Shown one piece after another: positions 24,300 to 35,911 of a stretch of DNA of 64,000 nucleotides (the first letter of the stretch is position 1; every line of letters starts with the position of its first letter). The stretch is from Ochotona curzoniae (taxonomy: Eukaryota; Chordata; Mammalia; Lagomorpha; Ochotonidae). Below the pieces are notes generated by a model. The model saw nothing but the letters and a program-made list of their open reading frames with translations. It was not told the DNA's origin and did no database searches. Made by a program: the position numbers and the translations under genes. The stretch lies in the NCBI RefSeq assembly GCF_017591425.1, contig NW_024464918.1, positions 22,658,001-22,722,000 on the forward strand, given 5' to 3'.

Positions 24300-24690
24300 T
24301 TTTATGACCTGAGATCAGGTATTGGGAGCATGAGGGATCAGCAGGCCACCGGGGGTTGACAGATTGGACTGTTGGGGCCGCAGGGGAGTGGTAGATGCAG
24401 CAGGGGGTGAGGAATAGCGGGAGGATTCCAAGAGGGTCCCTGAGGGATTGGCGGATGGGGCCCTGAGGTTGTAGCAGATTGGCGGGGGCAGGGTTATAGG
24501 TGACAGGATTAGTGGGGACAGGGTGATGAGCTTATAGCAGACTGACAGACAACCAGTTTGCAGATGTGAACCACAGGAAGGAAGATGAGACCCAGGAGAA
24601 GCAGGTATTCAAAATGGTACAGAGTCCAGACTAGTAGGATCTCCTCAATCTTCAGGGTGGTTATTTTCAAGTCACTGCTCACAGATCCCT
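24300..24690 (+). mobile_element. LTR-like interspersed repeat, copy A
   Basis: Shares a colinear set of blocks with 57,300-57,590: 'gcaggccaccgggggttgac' (copy B 'gcaggccaccagggattggt'), 'ctgaggttgtagcagattgg', 'gtacagagtccagactagta' and 'aatcttcagggtggttattt' with 'caagtcactgctcacag'. Between the first two, G-rich units containing 'gattggcggatgggg'-like sequence recur, so copy A has an internally repeated section of about 150 bases absent from copy B. The layout fits a solo LTR of a lagomorph endogenous retrovirus, but no coding region or second LTR is present. Family unknown to me. Strand is set only relative to copy B. Confidence 0.6.
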
Positions 24691-26080
24691 CAGAATCTCT
24701 CTAACCAGCAAGCCTCCCTTGTTGATGGAGAAATTCCATCTTTTTTTGTGACAATAGGGGATAAGATGTCAGAAGGATAATGGAGGTCTGGGTTCAGGAT
24801 CCTCAGACCTGACTTGTGATTCCAGCTTTCCACACTTAGCCATATGGCCTTGAGCATGCCCTTTAACATCTAGGTGACTGTCACAGGCTGTTCTGGATCT
24901 GGAGACACATTGGAAATGACCATTTCTTGCAATATTTTCCATGCTTGCATATTATGGGTGTTCACTTTTCTGTTTCTGTTGCAGTCAGCATTCTGTTAGT
25001 CTCTAACTTTGCAGATTCTAATTGCATCTATTTTTTTTTAACCACAGTAAGGAAAGGATGCTGAGAATGAATGTGAAAGCCAGGACTTACAAAGATACCA
25101 GCTAAGCCAGTTGGATTTTCCTCTCTCCTATTTTGGTGTGGCACTGTGTATTTCCCTATTTGCAAATGTGCACATTGCTTCCCATGTTGCCACCTTTTTT
25201 TTTTTTTATCATTTTCTTCTTTCAGCAAGGAAAACAAAAGCAACCAGAAAACTTCATTTTTCAAATAGTTTAATTAGATTGATAGCAGCTGCCATAAAAT
25301 AAAAGCCCCACAAATAAGAAGGCTGTAAATCCTGGGATTAAGGCTAACTCTGAAGTTTTAAAAAATTCTTCAAGGTGTTTATTTGCACAGTGGACTTATT
25401 TGCATACTTCATAGCATAATACAAATGTATTGTTTATCAGGAGATCTAGGCATGCCTGAGAAAACTGTTGCAAATTCAACCTTCATTTTTCAGATCCATA
25501 TAGTAAATCTACGCCATTAGCTTGCGGGAAATTGGGCTTCTTAATCTTGCTTTTCCTAATCTATTCAAAAACTCTAGATTCTACACTGAGTTACATTTCT
25601 TAGGATGGCAGGCTTGTGTATTTAAAGGTAATAGTTTTCAATGTGTGAAATTATAAAATGGGAAATACCTTAAAATGTCAATACTGCCAGCTCTCCTAGC
25701 CTCATCATATCCATCCATCCCATTGACACCATTATCTTCCTAAAGATGTTCTTGCTCGTCTTCATGCAGAGCTATGATCTCATACTTGGGTGATTTCAGT
25801 TGTCAATGACTCAGGACTTGGGTGCCTCATGCCTCAAGAACTTGTCTAACCTTTAAGTACAGACAGGAGATGAAATCCAATTGAAGCTGTTGCTGGTTTC
25901 TGTTGGTTTTAGATCTCCCGGCGGAAAATGCCAGAATCCCAGATCCAAGTCAAGTGATGAGCGTTCTGTCAGTACAAGAGGAAACAGAATGAGATGAGCA
26001 GGTTGTCACCAGGCTTTTGCCTTGCGTTTCAATGCACCATCCATTTTAAGTGAAGCAACGCAGGAAGTATGAGATCTATC
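24691..26080. other. unique stretch
   Basis: About 1.4 kb with no convincing gene. 'ttagccatatggccttgagc' near 24,840 is a probable MIR scrap. T-runs lie at 25,031-25,039 and 25,194-25,207. Confidence 0.45.
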
Positions 26081-26979
26081 TTTTTTTTTTTTTTAAGTAC
26101 GATTGCCCTTGTCGGTGAAATGTAATTACAGGTAGAAAATGCTAAAAACAGCAGTGCATTTGTGAAAGTGTCAATCAAGGCTTCTTTTCTGGTAAGAATT
26201 TTTCCTTCCTTGCGGTGGAAGACACTATTGTCCTTGAAGAGATGTACGACAAGTTCTGTATTAATAAGGAGTGAGACACTGATACAATGACAAAACGCTG
26301 GCCCTATAGCATGGCTTCCTTCTGCTTGCTGGTCACATTGCATTTGCATCCTGTGGAAACAGCTTCTGCTGTGAGACTAAAGGAGTTCTCCTTCTCTATT
26401 GTAATTCAATTACCAAAACTTCCTGAGCTTCTGATAGATGCCAGAGAGTATTTTAGGCTCAAAAGGCAAAAGAACCAAAAGAATGCGTAGGACAGAGGTC
26501 TTGTCCTCCAAGAATTCTATGTAAACAGAAATTTCCACAGTGCGACTTCTGCTTTGGTACTGGATGTTTTGGCTGAAGACTGACAGTAGTGAGCCAGATG
26601 ATGGGTGAAACGGATTGTTCTGAAATGATTTATCTGTGAAGAAGCTAGAAGTGGCAGTTAGGCTTTTATCGTGTGAGAAAAAAAGCGTGATGGTTAGATT
26701 GTCATAGCATCCTCTTTCTCCATATGTGTATGCGGGGTTAGATTCAGCTGCAATTGATCCAAGAGCAGCATCAACAAATTCAATCGTGTTAACGTTTTCC
26801 TGAAGTGCCAGAGGCAGGCAGTGGTATGTCAGCTCAGCGACTTGATGACACCAGGACCGAGGTCCCTGTGGTCTTCTCTCTCTAGATTGACAGGAGACTA
26901 TACTGACGCTGTTATCACATTCTGTTTCCAAAAGGGAAAGGGGGAGCGACAATAAAAAGGCAGAGAAACGCGCGTTCAT
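26081..26979 (-). pseudogene. candidate retrocopy with a 189-codon ORF
   Basis: On the minus strand an ATG at 26,979 opens a 189-codon frame to 26,410. It is the longest ORF in the window and lies outside any repeat I recognise. About 320 bases after the stop, the same strand enters an A-run of about 15 (T-run 26,081-26,095), as a processed mRNA copy would. The first 17 residues are hydrophobic (MNARFSAFLLSLPLSLL), a possible signal peptide, followed by several cysteines and an N-glycosylation sequon (NLT). The C-terminal part has a hydrophobic stretch (VLRILLVLLP). I do not recognise the family. I could not find an AATAAA just before the A-run, nor a clean target-site duplication. Alternatives are a chance ORF or part of a real exon. 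Confidence 0.4.
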
Positions 26980-27262
26980 GTTGTAAAACCCAAAAGGTTT
27001 CCCGGATACTGTCAGCAGAAATGGACTAGAATCACCTGACCCTGGCTACAAAAGAGTTTGAGTTTACAAGAAGGGATTTTGTTGTAGTTGTTTGCTTGTT
27101 TTTTTTTTTTTTTTTTTTTTAGGGTGATGCGTAGCTCTGAGCAAAATCTCTCATGACAGTAGAAGAAAAAGAAAGTTACTGCAGATACAACTAGGCATGC
27201 CTAACTCATACTTTACTGTAAATACAAAAAAAAGATATAATAGAGAAAGTAATATGGTCTTT
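26980..27262. other. intervening stretch with long T-run
   Basis: A T-run of about 23 bases occupies 27,098-27,120. The sequence after it (to 27,248) does not match a repeat I know. The run could be the reversed A-tail of a retroposed piece that ends there. Confidence 0.4.
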
Positions 27263-27589
27263 TTTTAAAGATTTATTTTTATTAATTTTTAATTTGAAAG
27301 GCAGATATACAGAGAGGAAGATCTTCCGTCCGATGATTCACTCCCTAAGTGAGCGCAACGGCCGATGCTATGCCAATCTGAAGCCAGGAGCCCCTTTCGG
27401 GTCTCCCACGCGGGTGCAGGGTCCCAAAGCCTTGGGCCGTCCTCAACTGCCTTCCCGGGCCACAAGCAGGGAGCTGGAAGGGAAGCGGGGCTGCCGGGAT
27501 ATGGAACCGGCACCCATATGGGATCCTGGGCATGCAAGGCGAGGACCTTAATCACTGCGCCATCGCGCTGGACCCAGTAATATGGTCTT
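27249..27589 (-). mobile_element. young CSINE with perfect target-site duplication
   Basis: The insert (27,263-27,575) is a complete reverse C-repeat, from the T-rich tail complement and 'aaagatttatttttattaat' to the head complement 'gcgccatcgcgctggaccc'. It is flanked by perfect 14-base copies of 'agtaatatggtctt' at 27,249-27,262 and 27,576-27,589. Very similar to the copy at 1,967-2,303. ORFs up to 88 codons within it are not genes. Confidence 0.95.
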
Positions 27590-27639
27590 AGGCAGCTGGT
27601 TCAGGGTCAAAAGTTCAGAAGCCACACCTCCCTGGGGCT

Positions 27640-27910
27640 GTGTAATTCTTTTTGCCCACAGGTGTGTCAAAGGATGTTTACCCATTATTAGCCCAGAACT
27701 GAGTGGGGCGGAGTTGCGTTGTTGGGCAATGACTCTGCCTTGAAGCCCCCTTAAAAGCCAGGTCAGGGGCGGGGTCTGCGCTCTTTGTCCAATGCCGTGC
27801 GAGTGTTTCCTGGCTCACGCTTGGTCGCGCTGCATCTCTCTCAGGCAGTGGGCCTCTCCCGTACCTGCCTGCTCTCGCGCTGCCCGCAGTCGGACTCCAA
27901 GGACAGAAGG
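27640..27910 (+). promoter_or_regulatory. GC-box/CCAAT promoter-like stretch: solo LTR or first-exon promoter
   Basis: The only CpG-dense stretch outside SINEs. Two GC boxes ('gtggggcggag' near 27,702 and 'aggggcggggtctg' near 27,764) surround a TATA-like 'cccttaaaagcc' (about 27,748), with 'gtccaatgcc' (CCAAT) at about 27,788. About 130 bases of CT/CG-rich leader end in 'cagaag|gtagaa', a passable splice donor at about 27,909. TATA-like box, GC-rich leader and 'cggactccaag' before the donor are also typical of a retroviral LTR (U3-R-U5), and the unit could start at 'tgtgtaattc' (27,640). There is no long ORF. Either an LTR or the promoter of a non-coding transcript. Confidence 0.5.
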
Positions 27911-29189
27911 TAGAAATTCTCTCACCCTTTTAATTTTCTGGCCCCGCTCTCCCTGAACACGGCCCGCACGGGTCTGCATGCCTCAGCCTCGGAACAGACC
28001 TGTCCACTCGCTGAAGCCGTGTTGGTGCCTAGACTTAACGTGCTTTTCAAGTAAGAGGCAAGAACCTAGGAAATAAATATTAGGCCCAAGCCTAGACCAC
28101 GATAAAAGGAGCAGAAACTGAGGAGATAACTTGCTGCCAGAGCTCAGTTTGGATGCTTTCACGTGGAAATAGCAGCCTTAGTAGAAGTCAGATCTCATAA
28201 ATGGTTTTGGTATTGATTTTACCATCAGGTGTCTTGCAGTATCTGGTTCTCTCATTGCTCTGGACTGAGGAGGAGAATATTGATTCCCTCTAGGAGCCGT
28301 CTTCCATGCTGGCTTCAGTGCCTTTTCAGGAAACCTGTAAGATATTTTAAGATTATTTTATATACAGTTGCTAATCGTTAGGAAAAAAAAAAAGGCACAG
28401 AACAGAACGGAAACAGAGTATGATTTCACAACCAGTTTGAATCTATTATTAAAGAAAAATAAATTTGTCAGAGGCGGCCAACTGCTGGCACGTGGATGGA
28501 TCAAACCCATGATAGCTGCCTAGTCCTTCAGCAGCTGGGCCTTTTATGGCCTAAGGGTCTTGGGGTATTCTGAGGGGCAGGGGATTCGGCAGAACTGAGG
28601 TAGCTTTGCAAGGGCATTTCAAGTGTGGTAGGCCTTGCTCCCCCGGGAGCTAGGTGGTCAGACAGGAACATAGAGGGCTGAGGGAGGAACAATGCCAGGC
28701 CAGGTGGCTAGACCTGGGTTTGAAATGCTGCAGTCCCTGGAGAGATTGTCTGTGTTTTACAAACCGGGGGCTATACTGCCTAAGGGACTAGAATGGCTGG
28801 GCTTTATGTCCTGGCTCCACTGCTAGTGAGAAGTGAAATAATACCTGTTGATTTGGAATGATCGGTTGTATTGTTTAAGACTGCCGTTAGCAGAAAGCAT
28901 GGCAGAGGGAATGACACACAAGGCAGATGCATTTGGTAACTGGGGCGCCAAGTCCATGGATTGTTTTAATTGGAATCCAGAGTTAACTAGGAACCTCGAA
29001 GGCTAACGAACATTTTGATTAGATGGAAATATAAACAGGAAAATAATAATGAAAGCTATTGATAAAAGGCAAAGCAAGGTACAAGATAAATGGAGTCTGG
29101 TGATGTTTTTAAAATGTATTTAAGATAAATAGTGAAAAATTTTAAATTTCCTTGTCTCTAACTTCCATGTTAAATAAATAAATATTAAA
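27911..29189. other. unique stretch downstream of the promoter-like region
   Basis: CpGs persist to about 28,030 and then vanish. 'ctagacctgggtttgaaatg' near 28,710 may be a MIR scrap. No gene recognised. Confidence 0.45.
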
Positions 29190-29430
29190 TAAGTTAGTGA
29201 AAGAATTCTTCTGTACACTCGTTCACAGCCCAGATGCCTGTTAGGGCTGGGCTAAGTTGAAGCCCGAAGCTTGGAACCCGATTAGCATCTCCCACTTCAG
29301 AGGCCTGGACCCAGCACCTGCTCCCTCCCAGGGTGTGCATTAGCAGGAAACCAAGATTGAGAGTAGAGTTACAACTGCTTCCCCAACACCCTGACATGGA
29401 CATCCTAATCATAGCACCAATGCCAGCCCC
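29190..29430 (-). mobile_element. CSINE, old
   Basis: Reverse C-repeat remnant: 'cacagcccagatgcctgtta', 'cctggacccagcacctgctc', 'tgcattagcaggaaaccaag', 'gcaccaatgccagcccc'. Confidence 0.65.
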
Positions 29431-30239
29431 ACCCTAGCTTGCAGTGTGTGTGTTTTTTATAAAGAACTGGCTAAGCAATAAAATATCTAATGGTTAAATA
29501 GTGATACAAATAGCAGATAACACCCAATCCCAACATCAGCCCTTGTTGCAGAGCTACTACTGCAATGAGATGCTCTGATCTGGAGAGGCTCTTTTTGAAA
29601 TATTGTTCTAGCCTACTGGACTTCTAACCAGGAGAGAATAACAGGGTCTAATTGTACCTCCCTGCCTGAAATGAATAGCAAGAGGATAAGAAATATGTAC
29701 CAACAAAGTCATTCTTGAGACAAGGGAGAAAGGATGGCAGCCCTGGAGCTGTCCAGTTGGTTACCTGGGGGAAGTGTGCAGGCCACAGTCCTAGGAACAG
29801 GAGGAGCTCAGGTGTCTCCACAGACCCCCTGAGTTGAGGAGATGCTGCTGAGGGTTATAGCTCCATGTTTGAGTGAGCATGGCAGCTTAGAGATGTGAGA
29901 ACAGGAAACAGAAGCGCCATTCACACATAGTGAATTTGGAAGATGCTTAGTGGGTTCTCTGCAAGTGCTTAGCTGAGTACCTATTGGAGTGTGAGAAAGT
30001 GCGATGGCAGGAGCTACCGGAGGGGCTGAACATGAGCAATGGCCAGTGGTCAGGCAAGGCCAGGAGGAATGCAGGCGTTAAGCCCCACACTTTGTGGGAT
30101 TTAGGTAAACTAACCAAAAACAGTGGCGGGTGGCGGGAGGAGGTACAACTGCAGAAATAAGAATAACCCTAGGCTAACTCTGGCTCCAGTGAATGTTTCA
30201 ATGTTTATTCATTGTGTCTTTTTAAAAAAATCTATTAAC
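29431..30239. other. unique stretch
   Basis: No recognisable gene or repeat. Confidence 0.5.
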
Positions 30240-30764
30240 ATGTTATACTGTAGGCCTTTATGAAATGTACTGCAAAATGCCAACCCATATATATAACAAC
30301 CTAATCAAGTCAGACAAGATCTGAAAGGATCAAACTCTTTCCAACAAAATTTAACTTCTTCCCAGAAGCAAGCTTTTAAATATTTTTAAGAAAGCAAACT
30401 AAACAGCATTTAACAAGATATCATTCACAGTGTCCATTGCTGAATAAAAATATTACCAGGCACATGAAGGAGGGGAGGCATACAGTTCACAATGTTAAGA
30501 AAATGTTTCAATTGAAGATAATATGGAAATTAGAGTTAGCAAGCAAGTAACATAATCATCCTAATAGTGTTCCATCTATTCAAAAAATCGAGACTAAAAA
30601 AATAAGAAACTTCTAAGAAATAGAAACTACAATGTCTAAGATAAAAAATATATTAAACAGGAATTAATGGAAAATTAGATATTACAGAATAATGGATGCA
30701 TGAACTTAAGAGACCTAGCAGTGTAAAATACCTGCATCAAAATGGTGGGAAATGGAATTTTTTA

Positions 30765-31050
30765 AAGATGTATTTAAAAAGTGACAGAGAGAGAGAGGAG
30801 AAGATATTTTCTATGAGCTGGTTGACTGCCTAAATGACCACCAAAGGCTTGGCTGATCTAGGCCAAATTCAGGAGCATATAGCTCAACCTGGGTCGCGCA
30901 CCTGGATTGCAGGGCTGTAAGTATGTAGCTCATGTATTACTGCAGTTTTCCCAGGAGCATCAGGATGCTGGATCAGCAAGGGGTCCAGGATTGAAGCCAG
31001 CACCAATTTAGGGTGCTAACCCACTGCACCAGAACATCTTCTGGTACCAG
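30765..31050 (-). mobile_element. CSINE inside the L1M
   Basis: Reverse C-repeat: 'tttttaaagatgtatttaaa', 'gtgacagagagagagaggag', 'gctggatcagcaaggggtcc', 'gcaccaatttagggtgctaa'. Old. Confidence 0.75.
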
Positions 31051-32079
31051 AAAGAAATTGAAAGGATGAGCACAGCACTGTTACATCATTAGAGAGCTTC
31101 AAGTGGATGAATGTATGTTTGATTAGACTTCCACAAAGAGTAGAATCGAGGACAGTACAAACAAAAAATTTTCAAAACCTGAAGAACAAATGCTTGAAAA
31201 ATTGTCTAAATTTGTTGAAGACTAAAGATTAAATTTATGCGTGTCGTAAGCTTCTCCTAAACCACCTGTAAAAATTTTAAAAACATTCAAAATTTAAAAT
31301 GTAACGAAGGTAAAACGACAGCAGATTTCTTGTTAACAATCGGGTTCTATCTTTCAAAAATGTGAAACACAACCCAGGTCAACCTAGAATTCTGCAGCTG
31401 GTAAAAATATTTTTAGAAAACTTTTTCAGCTCTGTGAAAGCTGGAAGAACACAAATCCAGCAGGCCTGTACTGTAACCAATATTGTAGCAAATTCTTCAG
31501 GCACTGGGAAATGGAACCAGATGGAAATATGGATCAGCAGGAAGGAATTGAGGGCACCAGTCTCGGTAACCATATGGGGAAATCTACAAGCTTCTTTCTT
31601 GTTATTTAAATCCTCTTAAAAGACAATTGACTGAGCAAAATAAAAACCATGTAGGAAGGGGTTTAGAGCATATCAAATGATTCACAGAAATTTGAAGGGA
31701 AGTAATGTAACTATGTTTGGAAGGTTTTGTATTAAATGTGGAATAGTGTAAAATAGCCAGCAGTTTGTGATAATTTAAGAATATCTACTCTAAATTCTAC
31801 AGCAACCTAGTATAGGAACTAAGAATCTATAGTCAGAAAAGTAAATGAAACAAATTAATAAAAAAATTCCCAATTAACTAAAAGAAGGCATTAAAATGGA
31901 GAACAAAGCAGAATACACAAATAACAGTAAGATATTAATTTAAGGGTACATATATCAATAAACATGATAAATATACTACACTTACTGTATTTATGTTACT
32001 ATTAGGTATACTACAAATAATTAAATTTCATACCAAATTTTCAAAATCCAACTACATACTGCCCACATGAAACTTACTT

Positions 32080-32425
32080 TAGGGACCAGCATGGTAGCTT
32101 AGCAGTATAATTCTCCATGTGGCACCGGCATCCCATGTGGATGCCAGTGTGTAACCCTGAAGTTCCACTTGTGTGTCAGCTCCCTGCTTATGGCCTAGAA
32201 AAGCAGTGAAGGATGGCCCAAGTGCTTGGGCTCCTGCACCAACATGGGAGACCTGGAAGTACCCGATGGCTCCTGGCTTTATATTCATCCAGCTCCAGCT
32301 GTTGTGGCCTTTCGAGGAGTGAACCAGCAGATGCAAGAAATCTGCTGCAACTGGGACTCATACCCATGCCCATATATGATGACAGCAAGTTGCAGACAGC
32401 AACTTTACCCAGTATACTACAATGC
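32080..32425 (+). mobile_element. CSINE inside the L1M
   Basis: Forward C-repeat: 'tagggaccagcatggtagct', 'gcaccggcatcccatgtgga', 'tatggcctagaaaagcagtg', 'aacatgggagacctggaagt', 'ttcgaggagtgaaccagcag'. The right end reads back into a second, shorter C-repeat-like piece ('gggactcatacccatgccca'). Confidence 0.8.
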
Positions 32426-33884
32426 TAGATTCCTCAAAGTGGATTTCAACATGATGACTATTTCCAAGGATAAGGAAGGGCACTGCCTTAACAATTAGTA
32501 GCTGAGAAAATCCACATGGATGTAAAGAAGTCAAGCAACAAAATTTAGTCAGCTTGGCCTGACTGGCATCTATACAATTCAGCAGATTATATGTTCTTTT
32601 GAGTGTGTCCAGAGTATTAGCCAAGATAGGGCACAAATTAAGTCTCAGCAAAATTAAAAGGGTTTAAATCAAAGTATGTTTTCCAGCAATAACATAATTA
32701 AATTGAAAGTCAATATTAGTAAGTTCTCTGGAAGATCTCCCTGAAGATTTCAGATCTAAATAACATGTTGCTAAATGAGTCAAAGATCAAAGAAAATGAT
32801 AAAAAGGAAGTTAGGAATTGTTTTGGGTGAAGAAAATGACAACCCAATCTATTAAAATTTGCTCTGTTCCAGTAAGATAGAATGGATGAAACTCATTTCC
32901 ACTAAGAGAAATGATAGCACTGACAGCACCAACCTCAAGAACCCAAAGAACTAAATGAGATCCGACATAAGCAGAATAAAGGCATCGTGATGATCAGAAA
33001 TCACTGTGATAGAACACAAAAATGCAGTGAAGAAAATGTAAATAGCCAGGCTTTTGCTGTTTGGAAAGATGTAGCTTGGGAGGGAGAAAAGAAAGAAGAT
33101 ACCAAAGGCCAGTGTCAGTAATGAAAGAGGGCCGTATCCCTCTCCAGATACTCCAAACATACTCGGAAGGAATTATGAAAGACATTATAGCAAAAAGATC
33201 ACAATTTAGATGATATGAAAAGGTTCTTTGAAAAGACATAAATTGCCAAAACAACTTGAAGAGAAATATATAGCTTGATGAGTACTGTGTTTATTGAAAA
33301 TTGCATTTATAATTTAAAAAACTATGGAGAAAGCATCAAACTTAGATGACTCATTGGTGATTACTAGCACCTAGTTAACCAATGGTGCAAAATCTCCAGA
33401 AAACAGGTGGAGCAAGTAATTCCCTACCTCGCCACAAGGAATATCAAAATGTTCATGAAGGTGCATATTGTATATAGATTTCTAATTTTTCCAGCAAAAT
33501 AAACATCTTTTTAATTTCCATTTTTAAAATATACTCTGACATTCCCTTATGAAATAGAATGCTAACTCATAAAAATAAATGAATTAGTGATACATGAAAA
33601 AAATATGGATTCATTGCAAATGACTACACTGAGTAGAGAAAGCCATAAAAAAACATATACCGCAGAAATGCATTTATATACAATTGTAGAAACTACAGGT
33701 TAATACATAGCAATGGAAAGTCAATCAGAGGTGCTTGAGGCAAAGAGCAAGGAGACTTGTGGTGAGGCAAGGCCTGAGAAAGACTGCAGTGTGGTGTGAG
33801 CAGTCCCATGCGCATGCTGCTTCTTTTTGTTCTATAGACTGAGTGATAATGCCAGGATGATGGTGTATACTTGTCAGAATCACT

Positions 33885-34165
33885 CAGATTAAAGGCAGGC
33901 ATTTGGTACCGTGGTTCAACCATGGGGCCCACATCCCACATCAGAATCCCTGGGTTTCAACCCCAGTCCCCTTCTGATTCTAGTTTCCTACTAACATCTC
34001 CCCTTGGAAACAGCAGGTTCTTGGGTCCCATGTTCCAAGTATTTGGAAACTAAATTAGTACTTGGAGGGTCTCTCTCTCTGTACATGTGTATATATATGT
34101 GTGTGTGTATATATATGTGTGTGTGTGTGTTTCTCCCTTTCCATTTCTTTCCTTTCCTTTCCTGA
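33885..34165 (+). mobile_element. CSINE with TG/TA-rich tail
   Basis: Forward C-repeat: 'taccgtggttcaaccatggg', 'ggtttcaaccccagtcccct', 'cttggaaacagcaggttctt', 'agggtctctctctctgtaca', then alternating (TG)/(TA) at 34,085-34,130. Confidence 0.7.
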
Positions 34166-34260
34166 TACTTAAATAGATTGATAAAATATCATTTTAAAGT
34201 CATCAAATCATAGATTTTATCTCCCATTAATTATGTCAATTGTACCTCCAAAATTTTACA

Positions 34261-35911
34261 AATATACTAGAGATGACTGTTAATAATTCATTAAATGTTT
34301 ATAATAAATGTCAGAGAGCTATTGACAAATTATGAGTGCAGGTATAGCAAAGATGGCTAAAATGGAATGCTCATTGATCTAGGCAATTTCTTATTCACAC
34401 TCCAAAATGTCATGCTGGGATTCACTGACCAAGAAATAACTCTTATTTTCTGTGTCCAAGATGTGAATATTTATATCAATTTATCAGAGGATGCTACCTC
34501 AGCCTCCATTTGCTTTTCTCTGTAAAATAGACTAAGGCCTGCGATGAGGCACTGTGTGGCATTCTTTCTTCTGCATAGTATACAAACTCCTGTCCTTGGT
34601 TCAGTAAATACATTCTTAGGATGCATGAACCAAAAGGCAAAATGAAATGAGAAGATCCACTGTGGACCAAGAGAGCAGGCTTTCTTCACTGCTTTCCTTC
34701 CTCGCTGCTAGGCCCAATCACCAGGAATTCCTAACTGTTCTTCTTACGAACCTTTCAAATGTAGCCACTTCCTTCCACTTTCTCAACACCAAATGTTTAG
34801 TCAATGACCAATTTGTTTGATGGCCAACTGAAACCATCCAGTGAAATAAACTCAGCAAATAATGCGGCCACAATTTCACTGGAACATTTCTAACGGCTGA
34901 TTCAAACCTGTGCAAAGGAAAGCTTGATTTTCCAATCGGACATGTTCGTGCCCTGTGCTCACTGGCAATTTGAGGGCATAAAGGTGGCAAGTTTTTATGA
35001 AATTTGGTGGCAGTGGCTCAAAATGAGCAATACACAGGGTGCAGAGGTAGCAGATAAAAAAAAGATAGAGTCCCTCATTTAATACTGAGCTATGAATCTC
35101 CCCCGCCCACGCACACACACCTATTTTTAATATTCTCTCCTCTTCTTAGGGATCTGGCATCTGAAATAGCATTTCTGCTCCAAGTTGGGACTGGCATGTT
35201 AACAATAAATTCAGTCACATGGAGTGGCTGCCATTATCATGGTCTCAACAAAAACACAGAGGATTGCGCAATGCTATGTTCTTTCTGTGCTGTTAAACAT
35301 GCCTCTACAGCTCATAAATTAATCTATTTCACATTCAGTTCCTCTCAATGAAACTTTCTGTCTGCCCTCGTGTCTCTTTCTCTTGCTCTCTGCAAAAAGA
35401 AGCACCCTGCTAGCACCAAGCCCCTGATAAGTCAGCAGTGTCCCCCCTACCCAGATCAATAAAGAGCTTTATTTGCTGCAAGTCACACCCTCTGTTCATT
35501 GTGTTCACTAAGCTGAGTTGGCATGAAGGAGGTGGCACAAAGGATGGCCTCAATTCTGAAGAGCCCTGTGTAGGACATCAGAGCCCTGGGCCAGATCCAG
35601 CTCCACTGCTAACTCACTGAGTGGCCAGGCACTCCCTCCCCCTTCTCCCCCCAGTCACCCTGGCCCAAAGCTTCAATGCCCTCTGCATTTCAAAGAGGTG
35701 ATTAGACCAAATGAGGGCCAAGGGCTGACCAAGATGCAGAGAGCAGCTACTGCACCATCCTAGCAAGCAGGTGGGTAGCTGCAATTGGAGCGCTGACCTC
35801 AGGATGGATCTGTGTGCTGGGGGTTAAGGAGAAAAGAGTGACCGTGGGCCGGGAGGTATAGCCATTGCATCTGCACCAGCATCCTGGCAAAGAATGTCAC
35901 TTATTGATACT
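34261..35911. other. long unique stretch
   Basis: About 1.65 kb with no repeat I recognise, less AT-rich from 35,100 on. Several ORFs of 60-90 codons show no known motif. The repeat-poor character makes this a candidate for conserved non-coding sequence. Confidence 0.45.

Larger units (their letters stand above)
30240..34260 (+). mobile_element. old L1M LINE, multi-segment, interrupted by SINEs
   Basis: Segments follow in L1M order on the + strand. 31,060-31,350 is the A-rich upstream block. 31,360-31,760 carries 'cctagaattctgcagctggt', 'agcaggcctgtactgtaacc', 'tggaaccagatggaaatatg' and 'ttaaatcctcttaaaagaca', which I recall from L1M 5' regions. 32,560-33,290 matches ORF2 ('cagcagattatatgttcttt', 'ggttctttgaaaagacataa'). 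33,540-33,880 and 34,170-34,260 match the 3' end. The ORF2 middle is deleted and no frame is open. CSINEs at 30,765, 32,080 and 33,885 inserted later. Confidence 0.75.
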
